Source: Podaxis mareebaensis (lineage: Eukaryota > Basidiomycota > Agaricomycetes > Agaricales > Agaricaceae). Taken from it: 64,000 nucleotides of DNA. The translations under genes and the position numbers were made by a program. The notes beneath the pieces were generated by a model. It was not told where the DNA came from, did no database searches, and saw only the letters and a list, made by a program, of their open reading frames with translations. This document shows, in pieces, positions 34,784 to 46,117 of this stretch. The stretch spans positions 1 through 64,000 of the forward strand of contig JAEUWP010000562.1 of assembly GCA_018524725.1 (NCBI GenBank), written 5' to 3'. The stretch's first letter is position 1; each line of letters opens with the position of its first letter.

Positions 34784-36419
34784 TCAACACTCGAGGTCGC
34801 TAGCAGTAACCTCGTAGTTATCCAGATCATCATCCTCTTCTGCGTTGTCATCGTCCTCTTCCTCATCATCGTCCTCTTTATCTTCGTCTTCGTCTTCATC
34901 GCCATCATCATATATCCCATCACCTTCAGTCGTCGGAACAAGCCAGTCGACCTTCACATCGTCAATGACTTCCAGATCGAACCCTTCAGAAACTAACTCG
35001 CGTAACGCCTTTCGGACATGGGGACCCCACTTCACAGATACGTTCTTGAGCTCGAAGCAAAACCTTGTGCATACACCCGCCTCGAATCGGGATGCAAAGA
35101 TTTTTAAGATATCCCAACCGGCATCCTTGCCAAGTTTAACACGTGAATATCCGCAGAGTTCCCAGTTGCGTGGATCGTAGCAGTTGTCGATAGTTAAGGC
35201 CGTCAGCGATGGGAGATAGGGTTCATCAGGAATCCAAGCAAGTTTACATATGAAAACGGTTATGGTCTCCACGTGGCATGTTCTGAGGCTGAGGCGTTCA
35301 ATATTTGGGAACTGCTTCAATACTTGCTCGACCAGGTCACAATCCCAGGACGGAAGGTGCTTGAGTGTTAATATCGTGAGGGCACCTGAGATGTTTGGAA
35401 TAACCGAAAGGAAGGTCTGCCTGAAATCATAAGCGTTTGATTGTTCGTCCCAGGAGAATCTCCTGAGGCCAGGGAGCTGAATGCGCCTTATCAAGACTTC
35501 AGCACGAGCATCTTCCCCATGCGTCCATGAAAAATCTTCCAGGTACTGCAGAATAAGGGGAGCCTTTTCTGCGGGGCTGTCAGGGAACCGGCTTACTTCG
35601 TGAGCTTTGGGGTTGGAGCTTCGGAACCTGACGAGATTGGGACACTGGATGAGTAGAGTGACGCAGGTGTCGATGGGAACGTCTGATAGGTCCAACGAAG
35701 TGAGGGTCAGAGATGGAAGCTCGATTGGCTGGTTCAAATGCTTGATACAGAGCTTGCGGAGGGACGGAACCTCGGCGAGAGAGAATTCCCTATCTGTTGG
35801 GAAAGGAAGAGCTTCATCAATTCGGAGGGTGTTAAGCTTTTCAAGTTTGGAGAAGGATGACAACCAGCCACGAGGGATGTCGGTGAGATGGAGAGAAAAG
35901 ATTCTCTTGAAGTATTCCTCGTGGAAGAGAGCATTGGTGAGAGGCTGCACGGGGTCCCAGCGCAGAATCAGTCTCAGCGAAAATGGAAGACGGGCAACGT
36001 TCATCAAGTGAGTCCAAAGCATTGCAGCAACAGCTTCCTGTTGCTTGTCAGTAGTCAGTATATGCGGTCCTCTTCATCGTTGTCCACAGCTGCGGAGTGG
36101 ACCACACGACCTGCCGCCAAAGAAAACAGACATGACCAAGCATGAAAGGGGATGGACAATTCCAATGATATCCATGGTTTTTGGGATCGAGATTAAGAGG
36201 AGGACGCGTGTTTCGGAAAATTAACGACAGAATCTCTGGCGGGAGCGCGCGAGTCGACGCTTGGGCGCTATTTAGCCTTCGGAGGAGTGAAGCGCGTTTC
36301 TCATAAAGTTGGCGCATCCCATTGTCAATTACGCGTATTTCCTCGTGTATCAAAGAAATTTCATCTTGGGGAGAGTGGCGATTTGGGGTGTTTGGAGGTA
36401 TCGAAACTAAGGCTGCCAT
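34784..36419 (-). pseudogene. F-box protein paralog with apparent frameshift
   Basis: The N-terminal frame (36419 down to about 36050) starts MAALVSIPPNTPNRHSPQDE and carries the F-box (LPPEILSLIFRNTRPP, VWSTPQLWTT). It then ends in a stop after MKRTAYTDY. The second frame, open from about 36085 to 34784, resumes with PHILTTDKQQEAVAAMLWTH and LRR-like units, ending in a run of Asp/Glu (DEDEDEDKEDDDEEEDDDN). Between the frames there is no GT/AG intron that restores phase without removing the conserved WSTPQLWT. The first frame therefore seems to need a 1-2 bp shift at about 36060-36090. It could be a sequencing error, a young pseudogene or an unusual splice. Both halves align with the intact F-box gene at 33070-34605. 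Confidence 0.65.
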
Positions 36420-37122
36420 GGCGGTACAACTGAGGGATGCGAGAGAACAAACGGGCGCTAGTTAGAACTAGACAACAACGACTAGATCACGTGGTTGATA
36501 ATGGTTATTTCTGTTTAGAAGATCGGCTGTTTCCCTTTGATACACGCACAGCCACATGCGACATTTCGGCAGAGGTTTGATCTACAGGCAGCCCGCGTCC
36601 TTGCACTGGCTATAGTACATCGATCCGGAGCGGCCACTGTTATAGCTGTCCAAAAGTATGCCAGTGGCCGCAGTAGGCTAAAGAAAGGCGGGTGTATGAC
36701 CGAGAAATGCTGGATTACATAACATCGATTCCAGGAACGCTTCCAGCCCGTTGAATTGCGGTGCTTGGGCCCTGCAACAACCACGCCTCCCTACTTGTCC
36801 CTGCACAATTTATTTCCTCGTTCTTTCCTCTGCGGCCAACTTGTTCAATACTCTCTTGATCCCCGCCCGCACTGCCCTCCGAAAGACTTTCGGTCCAAAT
36901 CCTGCCTGCTTCTTGCGCTTGCTGTCTTAACCTCGTTCCCCCAGGTGAATCGATTAAGGCTTGCGGCCTTTTAAGCCCGTCGAGTTGACATCGCGAGGCT
37001 TTCTCTCACCTTGCGCCATATCACACTGAATCAGAACGAAGGTTGGAACCTTTTGGAACCTGGCTTAATTCCTCTGCTTTTCTCCACTTGTACAACAATC
37101 AAAACTTGAGGGGGTGGCAGTC

Positions 37123-38565
37123 ATGTCGTCGTGCAATACTTTCCCGACCCTGACGAGGACGGACCAGGTGGTTACAGACAGTCTTTCAACATCGGTCACG
37201 ACGCATGTTACCACTCTGCCACCTTCCATTACCACTCTTACCCTCACCCCGTCGTGTACTGCGACCGTCGGCCAATGCTCTATTGCACCCATCATAACTA
37301 CGTCGCAGGTACCAGGTTAGTTGAAATTCTGAACAACAAAAAAAGGTTTGAACTCACGAGTGATTATAGGCGGGATTTCTACTGTGGTGGACACGATTAC
37401 CATCACCGTCCCCATTACCTCTCCTCAGGTAACTACGCTCTGGGGAACTTCTTGTACGCAGACAGGTCAAGATACATCAACCCCAACGCCACCCTCATCT
37501 TCGAGTACATGGACCCCTCCGCCTGCCTCCAGTACATGGTCTCCATCCTTTAGTACTCCTCCTCCGACTCTTATTGTTACTTCGTCTTCGTCGACGCAGG
37601 CGGACGGGAATGTTACGCCAGTCGTCTACACCATTACGTCTACCATCGCCCCCGTTTTGGTCTCACAAACCGCTACTACTGGTAATACCGGCGCGCCCAA
37701 CTCAGATAACTCACAAAATCTCGGGCCCATAATTGGTGGTGTTGTTGGGGGAACTGTTGGTCTGGGTGCTATTTTATTCTTCGTCTGGTTCCTTCTGTGA
37801 GTGGCCTTGGCTCGCCGTGTATGACACACTGACTCATTATGTTATGTGTCTAGCCGAAGACGACGGAGATGGGATGATATCTTCGATAACGACGATGACG
37901 TTCCAGCTGTTGCTGCCGCCGCAATACATAAAGAAAAACAGGCCGATGCGAATCCCAAACCGTATCAGTATGGTCTCGTCGGTCATACCAAGAGCCCGTC
38001 CCTCACGTCGGCACCATCATCTCCGCCTCCAGGAGCTGCACCAGCTTTGGCCGATGGCGGATTCGATCGATCACATCATCGGAACAACTCATCCACGCCC
38101 TTGCTTGGTCCAACTATGAGTACGACCACCCATGGCGCTAGTACCTCACCCTCCCCAAGGCCGCCAAGCAGTACAGGTTCTATGCAAGGTTATGGACCGC
38201 AGGACACCAATCTCGGTACCCAGACCCAGATATGGGATCCCAATCATTTGTATACTGCTGGTGGTACAGCTAACGCTGCTGCTGCGGTGATGGCAAGAAG
38301 AGATATAGACCACCGTACAGGCAGTCCCACCAGCTTCCAGGAGCCACGCATCTTACAAGTCACGAATGCCGATTTTGGACCCCAGAGTCCTGGGGCTGGA
38401 CCAGCGACTTCGCCTTCGCCCGGGCCACAGAGGGATGGAAAAGGTAGGATTGTGACAAGAGGAGAGAAAGCGCCGATCATACATCTTGATGGGGGTCGTT
38501 ATCAAGGTGCTACTGCCGGAAGTAGCTCTGCCGCTGGACCAGCGCCGCCCGCATATTCAGAGTAG
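37123..38565 (+). CDS. Mucin-like single-pass membrane protein, paralog 4
   Basis: Exons 37123-37315, 37370-37796 and 37854-38565. Start MSSCNTFPTLTRTDQVVTDS; an ATG-less extension of the frame upstream is ignored. Exon 2 gives GGISTVVDTITITVPITSPQ, VTTLWGTSCTQT and a Pro/Ser/Thr-rich stretch. The TM segment is LGPIIGGVVGGTVGLGAILFF followed by VWFLL. Exon 3 starts RRRRRWDDIFDNDDD, then a disordered tail ending AGPAPPAYSE. Intron positions and phases are identical to those of paralogs 1 and 3, which shows common descent. The terminal PPAY is a candidate PY motif. It probably acts at the cell surface; ligand and partners are unknown. Confidence 0.77.
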
Positions 38566-39606
38566 AACGATAATGGCGGCGGTTGGCCGTCTTGGTGGAG
38601 GTGCGATATCGTCTGAGCCTTAATTGGCGCAAGTGCTTGTGCAGTGCTGGACAGTGTGATGACATGACTGGTTCTGCATTTGGACATTGCCTACTCTGTG
38701 CATTGCAGAGTAGAGTATGGTTTCTTCTTTCATAACGCCCGTTTCGTATTACGGTTATCTTCTGATTGACTCATCCTTCTCGCATTTATTTAACATCTCA
38801 TTATCCCTCATCACGTATATGCTTCCTGCACTTTCTTGGCCTTCTTGCGTTCACGACCACACACGACAATATTTCCATATACTGCTACTGGACTGTTATT
38901 CCCATAGTCTTATGCTAATCTAATGGGATGGCGCATTTCCGTCTGAATCCTAACCAACGGTGTTTCGGGATGTGCGTTATTTATTCGTTTATTATGATGC
39001 CCGAGTGATTCATTTCGGTCATCCGGCTACACGCAAATCAGAACAATATATCTCCTTTTAATAACAAAGGCCCGGCGAAGCTTGTTGCATTAAGTAAGCA
39101 CTTTCTGGATCAAGTGAGACGACTCTTGGACGGGATTATTGATGTGGGCTGCATCATGCACATTGCAGGGACGGCGTCAATTGTCCATGCTGTGCAGTCA
39201 CGTGATACATACACGCGAAGACAATGCGGCTGGTTCTGCAACGTGCCATTGTTCTCGAACACATTGTTTTCGCGTTGCCAGCCCAGCAGGGGCGGCGAAG
39301 AAAGAATGGAAATTACGGAGTGCATCCTATCTGATTCACTTCGGCGGTTTCTCACGCCCTGACCCGAAGTTTCCTATATATCGCACAATAAGCCGAGTGG
39401 AACTTCCTTCTCCTTGATTCTACCCACCGCTCTACTCGCGAATATTTGCTTTTTTCAGCTTACCAGTACCGTTGCTCGACGGTTTTTATTGCTTTCTCGG
39501 TGCTGGGACACCTCCAAGATTTTATTCTTCACGATCGCTCACTGCTTTTTTTCCTCGCCAATACTCGCATTCACTATTTTATTTATTCCATCCTCTGCTC
39601 AACAAC
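38566..39606. other. Intergenic, no gene seen
   Basis: Contains 3' flank of the membrane-protein gene and the promoter and leader of the gene at 39607, which is rich in pyrimidine tracts (39420-39600). ORFs here are short and without structure. Confidence 0.4.
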
Positions 39607-40838
39607 ATGCCAGTGAACGCGCGCGCAAGTGAGTAGTACATGAATCTCACCTTAAAGTCTGGAAGCTGACTCTCTCCCTCATCATAGTCACATTTATCGG
39701 CCTCAATGGTGTCCGTATTTTGAGCATCGTCTCGCTCATACTCGTCTTCTCGAGTACCATATTCGTCATGGTCAACAACATCAAGGCAGTCAATGTCTTT
39801 GAAGCCAACAAGGGCAACATGGACCTGGAAGATTGTGACTATATCGAGTGCGTTTGTCCTTCATCTCACTTTGTCTAAACATTGATTGACATGCTGTTAT
39901 CATCTGCTCTGTAGAAACAGCACGGTTCCTAACCAACCTGCTGGTGTATTTTGGGCCATTGTTTCCAGCTTGCTGATTCTATTCCAGACTATCATTCTAT
40001 TCTGTGAGTGCTATTGTGACTAATCTGCTTGCGGAGATGTTGACTTGTAAACGAAATGAATACAGTGTCCGAGATAAGCTGGCCAATGAAGTTCTTCGAT
40101 CGCTACTTCCCCGTGCTAGGCTCTGAGTTTGGTCTCGGCGCCCTCGGTATCTTCCAAGCCCTGTACGCAGACTTAAATTTCTCAACTGCTATATCGGGTG
40201 ACTAACGTTACATTCTCTTGTAAACTCGTTACAGAATCTCAACTCAGATCCTCTCACACCATGTTGATGACTTCTCCCTTGTCTCTGCATTCTTCCTCTT
40301 CGCCCTAGGCTGTCTCAATATGCTCCTCGGTCTCATCTTCCGAGCCTCCGCCAAGCCCAAACGCTCCGTCACCTCATGGCGCAACGAATCCAAGCCCGTT
40401 CTCCCTACACACACCGGCTCCTCTGGCACAACAAAAGTTACCGCAAGTTTCGCTATCGGCAGACGCGATACGTACTTCCCAGACTCGGGCACGACGCTCC
40501 AACGTGGTGGCTCCGAACATGGTAGCACGTACAAGAGCCCGCTTCCTTACAGCGAGAAGGTCGGATACGGGTTTGGTACCTATGGAGAGAAAGCTGCTGG
40601 GTTGAAGGGGTTCTTGTTGCAGAAGCCTGAAGAGGCTCTGCCAAGATATATGACCCCACCCCCGGCCCTGTCCCGAAATGGTACTAAAAGGTCTTCGAGC
40701 TCGAGTTTCGAGTCACCGAGTCACAGGAGGAGCGAGAGTCAGGACTCTGAGGGTAGTCGGTCGAGATCGCATAGGAGTCCTTCACCCAGTGAGGGAAGGA
40801 GGACACCGCATTTCAAGTCGAGTCCCACCGCCCTGTAA
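39607..40838 (+). CDS. Four-TM membrane protein, likely DUF7598-type
   Basis: Five exons: 39607-39628, 39688-39847, 39915-40003, 40066-40162 and 40235-40838. All junctions are GT/AG and in phase. Hydrophobic segments: GVRILSIVSLILVFSSTIFV, FWAIVSSLLILFQTIILF, then SWPMKFFDRYFPVLGS and FGLGALGIFQAL, and FSLVSAFFLFALGCLNMLLG. The C-terminal 190 residues are a cytosolic Ser/Arg-rich tail with many possible phosphosites (RSSSSSFESPSHRRSESQDS). The arrangement resembles a widespread, uncharacterised basidiomycete family that I believe is labelled DUF7598; the label is from memory. Function is unknown. It probably resides in an internal or plasma membrane. The first exon is only 22 nt and starts MPVNARA. 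Confidence 0.8.
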
Positions 40839-41331
40839 ATCTTGGTGGAATGTGGTCAACATTAAAACCTGTTGACCGAAGTCGATGCATGGCCGCCGTA
40901 TGGGGCAAACATCGATGTGAACTGAAATGCTGCTCGGATAGAGACGAGTGAATACTTGACGACTTCGGTTGGACTCGAACATTTTCCTTGACGATTGAGT
41001 TGGGACTGGTTTTCTTAGACTCATTTGTACGACGATGATGCTCATTACCCTACGATCCTTATGGACCCCCGTGGCTTTTTCTAGTTCTTGTTTATTTAAT
41101 TTTTTTCTTGCGCAACATCGGAGCTCGGGGCCTTATGAGGCGCTGGGCCGAGTTGCTTGTCAATGACTTCTGTACACTAGATAGGATACTTTACTTCCTA
41201 GTCTGTTGTAAAAACAGTATATATTTTATTGCCCTCATTCAACCCAAGGAACGATCGTGTATGCAACTGTGGTATTCCGAAATCAAACGTCGGATTCTAC
41301 ATATACATGACTATGAAAGCCCGACCTTCAA

Positions 41332-42181
41332 TTAGCAAGGCGGAGGATGAGCAATGACACTAGAGGGTGTCTGGAACAACTTGATTTCCGCATTCCTACG
41401 ATTGACCAACCCCTGCAAAACCTGCCCACCAGCAAACACCCACTTGGGCAACTCCTCCGCCGCAACAGTGTTCGGATTCTCTCCATTATTCAACCTCGCA
41501 ATCAACGTCGAACTACCAGCAGCACCACAACCTTCGTTAAACGCCCAACTAACCAGGGCACCGTATTGGTTGTCATTCAGCCGAACGGAGTTGACGATGT
41601 CTCTCGTGATACAGTTCTCGAAGGTGCGGAGGTCGTTGTTGAGAAGGGTGGTGGCTTCGGCCTGGGTTAAGGGGAAGGAAAATGGGACTTCGGAACAGCC
41701 AGACGTCTGGCAAAGGTGGCCGTAACCGACGGTCGGGAGACCGATTGGGTCTGGGGCAGGGCTTGCGACGAAGCCTTCGAATTGTTTGATGAGGCTGATA
41801 GTTGCGGAGTTGACTGCAGGGGCTGCGCAACCTGAAGCTGGCAAGCAGCACTTGAAATCAGTGGGTCCGGGGCAGAGACCTTGACGGGCGGACGGATAGG
41901 TAAATGATCGATTTAAATTTTAGAGTGAGCTTACCTGAGGCGATGTTGCCCGTAGTGCAGGTGCTGGTGAAACGGCAGGTGCCGCCACTACCGCAGGACG
42001 CAGTGCAGCATTGAATGTCGGTAGGGTCGTTGGGGCAGAAACCGGGGTGGGAAGTGCCTCCTCCAGAGGAGCAGCTGCTGGTGGAGATGCAGGTGCCTGG
42101 AGCGCCGTTCGCAGTGCAAGCCCCGTTCAGGGCACCCAAGACAGAAGGGATACCGAGGAGAAGGAAAGCCACAGAAATCAT
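41332..42181 (-). CDS. Secreted phage-type lysozyme (GH24) with Cys-rich N-terminal domain
   Basis: Two exons, 42181-41935 and 41879-41332. A signal peptide (MISVAFLLLGIPSVLGALNG) is followed by two Cys-rich repeats, each about 40 residues (ACTANGAPGTCISTSSC...CPNDPTDIQCC and CGSGGTCRFTSTC...CPGPTDFKCC). The catalytic domain then begins. It matches T4-type lysozymes: E in QFEGF, D nine residues later (APDPIG) and T a further six (PTVGYGH), the exact spacing of the E11/D20/T26 triad of T4 lysozyme. It then has LLNNDLRTFENCI, QYGALVSWAFNEGCGAAGSS and PKWVFAGGQVLQGLVNRR. It should hydrolyse peptidoglycan outside the cell. Such fungal genes are generally thought to come from bacteria or phage by transfer; the intron shows it is long domesticated. 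Confidence 0.93.
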
Positions 42182-43375
42182 TGAACTCCTGTTACTGGGA
42201 GAGCGGATATCCCGTATATCCGGCTCCTTTGGAGGCGTGAATGGGCTTTATATTCCAAGAGTCCCGTTCTTGTTCCATGAGGTCTGCCTTCGGTGTGGGG
42301 TAGTCTTGTGATACCCATGCTGTCCAGCACCTTGGTGTGGGTTATACTTGTGGATAACAGAGGCTCTTATTGGACACGTAGCATGCGGCAAGCGAACCTC
42401 AACACGAAAAGAAGTGTAATATATCGACCAGCTGATGGGGGAGGAACCTTCCTAATATTCAATTCGGTTGCTGATGGTTGCGAGTTTTGAAGAGGCTCGC
42501 GAACAGAAATACATCACTAGCATCCACAGGATTGAGAGAGAGATGGTTACCAAAGAGGCATCGAGGTGCGAAACGAAGAATCTCAGAGCCCAACTGGCAA
42601 TCTTGAGACCGAAACGACATATTTGGACAGAACACCAATGCGTGAGGATTACTCGAGCAACTAGTGTTCCCAGTCCCACAGGGCCATAGTCACCAGAATT
42701 TTGTTGTGGCAGCGAGTTGTCAAAAGGCAAAAATAAACGATTAGAGCAACGCGGCAAGAAGGGGACAAACTCAAAAGCCGAGACAGGTGCGGGGACTTGA
42801 TTGCATTTTTCCGCTAGTGTAAAGTGGGTCGAAGTAAGGGAACAAATACGAAGAGTTGATATATATCCTGAACACACAACCCCTGTTTGGGCTTGTGTGT
42901 GTGCGCCTCCTGCGGCAGCGGAGTCGTCTACCGTGAGACTGGCTAGAATTTTCGGGTTGTGCCATTCCATCTGGGTAACTGAGAGGCAGACTTCGAAACG
43001 TTGACAGTTACGGTCTTAGGGAGTCGCTTGAGTGCACGGCAAGCTCACATCCAGATCTTGGAATTTTATTTGCTCCCTCTTTGGATGTCTGGATCTTGAT
43101 TCAGAGCTATGGATATATATCTGTATGAACTTTTGAACCACATACAAACCATTTCTACCGAGCGCCGAGAACAGAATGTTGGTCATTACAACAAGTAAGA
43201 CAGGATATGATACCGAACGACCAGCTACATAATAAGACAGAGAATAACATAAAATGAGCCGTACAACATATTGCATACATCACAAAGAAATAAACCTCGG
43301 ACGGAACCCGACCACTGTAAGTCAACGATGGTCGTCCTTATAACATAATGAACAAGCATTACCTCCATCGTCTCC
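42182..43375. other. Intergenic, no confident gene
   Basis: A 172-codon minus-strand frame (42970-42452) covers much of this stretch but has no recognisable domain. It lacks flanking splice sites, and its hydrophobic tail is not enough to call it. The rest is flanking sequence of the lysozyme and NEDD1 genes. Confidence 0.35.
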
Positions 43376-45832
43376 TTAATACCCTCTCCTCAACCTCTCA
43401 TTCTCCTCTCTCAATCGCCTATTCTCCTCTCTCAAATCATTCAAATCTCCAACATATTCCTCCATCAGCTTCCTCAGCTCCTGCTTCCATCCCCTCCCCA
43501 CCCTCACCAAATCCAAGTGTAGACCCATCATCTCCGCCTGGGTCTCCCTCTGGAAATCATACATCACGTCTTTCACAATGGTCCTCAATAGCTCATGCGC
43601 ACTTCCAGCAGAGGGCGTTCCCGGCATATGGGCAGGATGTCGAGGGCGGCGTGGCGATGCGTCCCATGATAGACTCGAACCGTGACCTTGTGTCTGGGAC
43701 GAGGAACTGGTAGGTAGATGTCGGCGGGGTGAAATTTGCATCGATAGGCTCTTTTCGCGTTCACGTTCTTCGTCGCCGTCAGACTTAGAACCTTCGATTT
43801 CCCCGCCCCCACGCCCCTCCTCCAGATGATCATTCTCTTCCCTGAAACCAACTGACTTCGCTCGGCTTTGTCCCTTCACGTCATCGTTCTTCGATATTTC
43901 CCCGCCTCGACCGGTTGCACCCTTACCGGCCTTGATCCATGCCTTGACTTCAGGCGTTCCCAGTCCAAGAACCGCCATGCCTTTCTTTTTCTTCTGCGAT
44001 GGAATGGGTGTCACTGGATCCGTCTTCACATCCGGTAAATCTGGTGAAGGTGTTCGACTGGCTTCGCGTGGTTTCGAAATAGGTGATACAGGGCGGAGAT
44101 TAGGCTTAATACCAACAGGAATAGGAGGGACGGATGGAACTGGTGATGTCGGCAAAGCGTGTTTTCGTCGAGAGATAGCAGAAGGATTCGACCCAGAAGA
44201 CGCAGTACGCGTTGAGCGCGAGGAAACAGTGGGTGAAGAACCTGAAGGTGCCAGGGAAACGGAAGACGTGGCTCGGGAGCGGACACGAGCCCGCGCATTG
44301 GAGACCGATGATAGTGCTTCAGGAGTGGTGGTTGAGACTTGGATGACCACTGATGGCTCAGCAGGTCTTGTAGTTGTAGATGACTTTCGTGCCCTGTTAT
44401 AGGTAGAAGTGCTGGTTCGACGTGTCGATTCCAAGGCCAAGTCAGCCCTCGCGGACGAGCTTCTGGGTTTAGGATTCGGAGATGCAGAGGATAGGGAATC
44501 TGGCTTTTTTGCTTTGGCAGTTCCAGATGTAGCGATGGCTTTGGTATCCAGACTGTTGCTGTTTCCATGTGGATCCCTTGCGGGAGATAGCACTTTCTTG
44601 AGATTCGTAGTCTTCGACAAAGAAGATTGTCTAGGTGTTCCAGTCTTGAGTGGTGCTTTACGAACAGGTGTTGCCGTGGCGCCAGGACGTGCGAGTCGTG
44701 GTCGTATGGGAGAGGGTGCAGGCTTCGAGATGGAGGTACTGCTCAGGTTCCCGGCAGATAGTTTGGGTGTCGCTTTTGCTTTGGTGTCGTCAGGTGGATT
44801 CTTGAGTTTTTTCTAATGTGCGGGTCAGATTTTGGGAGAGTTGACTCTTCTCGTACACATACTTGAACAGCCAAAGTAGTAATGGAACTTCCAGACTCGC
44901 TAACCACAATCGACTTCGCAGGCTTGTCCAAAGCACGCAAGTCCTGGATCAACAGTCTACCATCTTCAGTCCCGAGATAGATTAATGCACCTTCTGGGGA
45001 AAATGCGGTTGTTGTCAACGGGACCTTCAAGCTTAACGTTCGGAAAAGCCTAGATGAAGATGTCTTCAATACTACGTTTTACAGGAGGGATGAAGTTCGA
45101 CGCGCACCCTTTCTCCTTGTCCAAATCAACTAGACCAACAAAGCCGTCCTTCATAGCAACCGCGATCAACGTTTTACTAAACGGACTGCAAGCAATGGCA
45201 GAGATGCAGTTGCCGACCTCATTCATCGAGATGATCTTCAAGGGTGCAGAAGGGCGAGTCGTGTCGTATATCAATACTTCATCCCCAGAACTAACCAATA
45301 ACCGGGTGCGTATATGTGGGTGGAAGACGCACGTGGTGACGGACGTCTTCGAAGGCAGGCCACGGAGGATGGTATGCGAGCCGGTTGTGAAATTGTGCAC
45401 GTAGACTTCATCTACGAGCCCACACGCAAGGAGTGTTGAGTCGTTGGAAAGCGATAAGGAGAGGACATCTCGTTTATGCGAGCCAAACGACCGAACAACT
45501 TTGGCTGTTGAACCACTACACTCCAGCATATGAACGTTCTCCCCCGCGCAAAAGATAACCGAGGATCTATCCTTTGCTACTAGGCATCGTATAGGATCTC
45601 CTTCAAGAGTATACAAGATCTTGAGCTGATTCGATGATGGCTCGTAACGGGAAATCGTCTGGGCGGAGGAAAGGTAAAGGGCCGAATTGTCGGTTGCCCA
45701 TGCGCTGGCACCATAATCGTCTGTGGTTGTAAGACACGATGGTAAGATTGAGGGGGGGTGTTTGAGAGTAGCTGGGTCAGCAACGGCTAGGACAGCCGTC
45801 GTAGTAACGGCGAGCATCGGTCCACCCTTCAT
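43376..45832 (-). CDS. NEDD1-like WD40 protein, gamma-tubulin ring complex targeting
   Basis: Three exons on the minus strand: 45832-45108, 45049-44863 and 44812-43376. Residues 1-320 carry WD40 units (AWATDNSALYLSSAQTISRY, RCLVAKDRSSVIFCAGENVH, DVLSLSLSNDSTLLACGLVD, CISAIACSPFSKTLIAVAMK, FSPEGALIYLGTEDG). A long disordered region follows. The C-terminus has FQRETQAEMMGLHLDLVRVG, then a coiled coil with repeated LREEN ending LREENERLRRGY. That C-terminal block is typical of NEDD1/GCP-WD, which recruits gamma-tubulin ring complexes to spindle pole bodies and microtubules. Start at MKGGPMLAVTT; a second ATG lies five codons in and could be used. The disordered middle (residues 400-700) is Ser/Thr/Pro/Arg-rich, possibly regulated by phosphorylation. 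Confidence 0.82.
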
Positions 45833-45835
45833 ATC

Positions 45836-45955
45836 AATCCCTCAACCAACATCTTGGGACAAGACGCGTAAACATGTGCATACAATGGAGACGCGGCTAC
45901 ATATAAGTCATGTGATGTATACATCTTCCTAGTTGTAATCCTCCCACTGCTGGTG
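45836..45955. repeat. Direct repeat, copy 1 (NEDD1 5' region)
   Basis: The block of about 90 bp starting 'ccctcaaccaacatcttggg' and passing through 'gtgcatacaatggagacgcg' and 'ataagtcatgtgatgt' recurs about 150 bp downstream. The copies differ by a few substitutions and a one-base difference near 'gacgcg(g)ctac'. The trailing 'catcttcct(a/g)g(t/c)tgtaatcctcc' is also shared, although copy 2 has an extra block in between. It lies in the promoter region of NEDD1. Confidence 0.8.
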
Positions 45956-45991
45956 TGTGACTATATAAGACATGCAGATATCCTGTACTTA

Positions 45992-46117
45992 TCCCTCAAC
46001 CAACATCTTGGGACAAGACACGTAAACATGTGCATACAATGGAGACGCGCTACATATAAGTCATGTGATGTTTCTTCCTAATTACCAAGCATACATCTTC
46101 CTGGCTGTAATCCTCCA
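45992..46117. repeat. Direct repeat, copy 2 (NEDD1 5' region)
   Basis: Second copy of the 45836 block: it begins in the same way and holds 'gacaagacacgtaaacatgt' where copy 1 reads 'gacaagacgcgtaaacatgt'. It then has an extra 'ttcttcctaattaccaagca' before the shared 'tacatcttcctggctgtaat'. The duplication is recent on this evidence, because identity remains high over about 100 bp. Confidence 0.8.

Noticed and set aside
41332..42181. Prophage or bacterial contamination at the lysozyme
   Set aside because: The gene has an intron, a eukaryotic signal peptide and Cys-rich repeats, and sits between fungal genes.
42452..42970. 172-codon minus-strand frame between the lysozyme and NEDD1 genes
   Set aside because: No known domain, no splice context and ordinary composition of non-coding DNA. 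A hydrophobic C-terminus alone does not make a gene.
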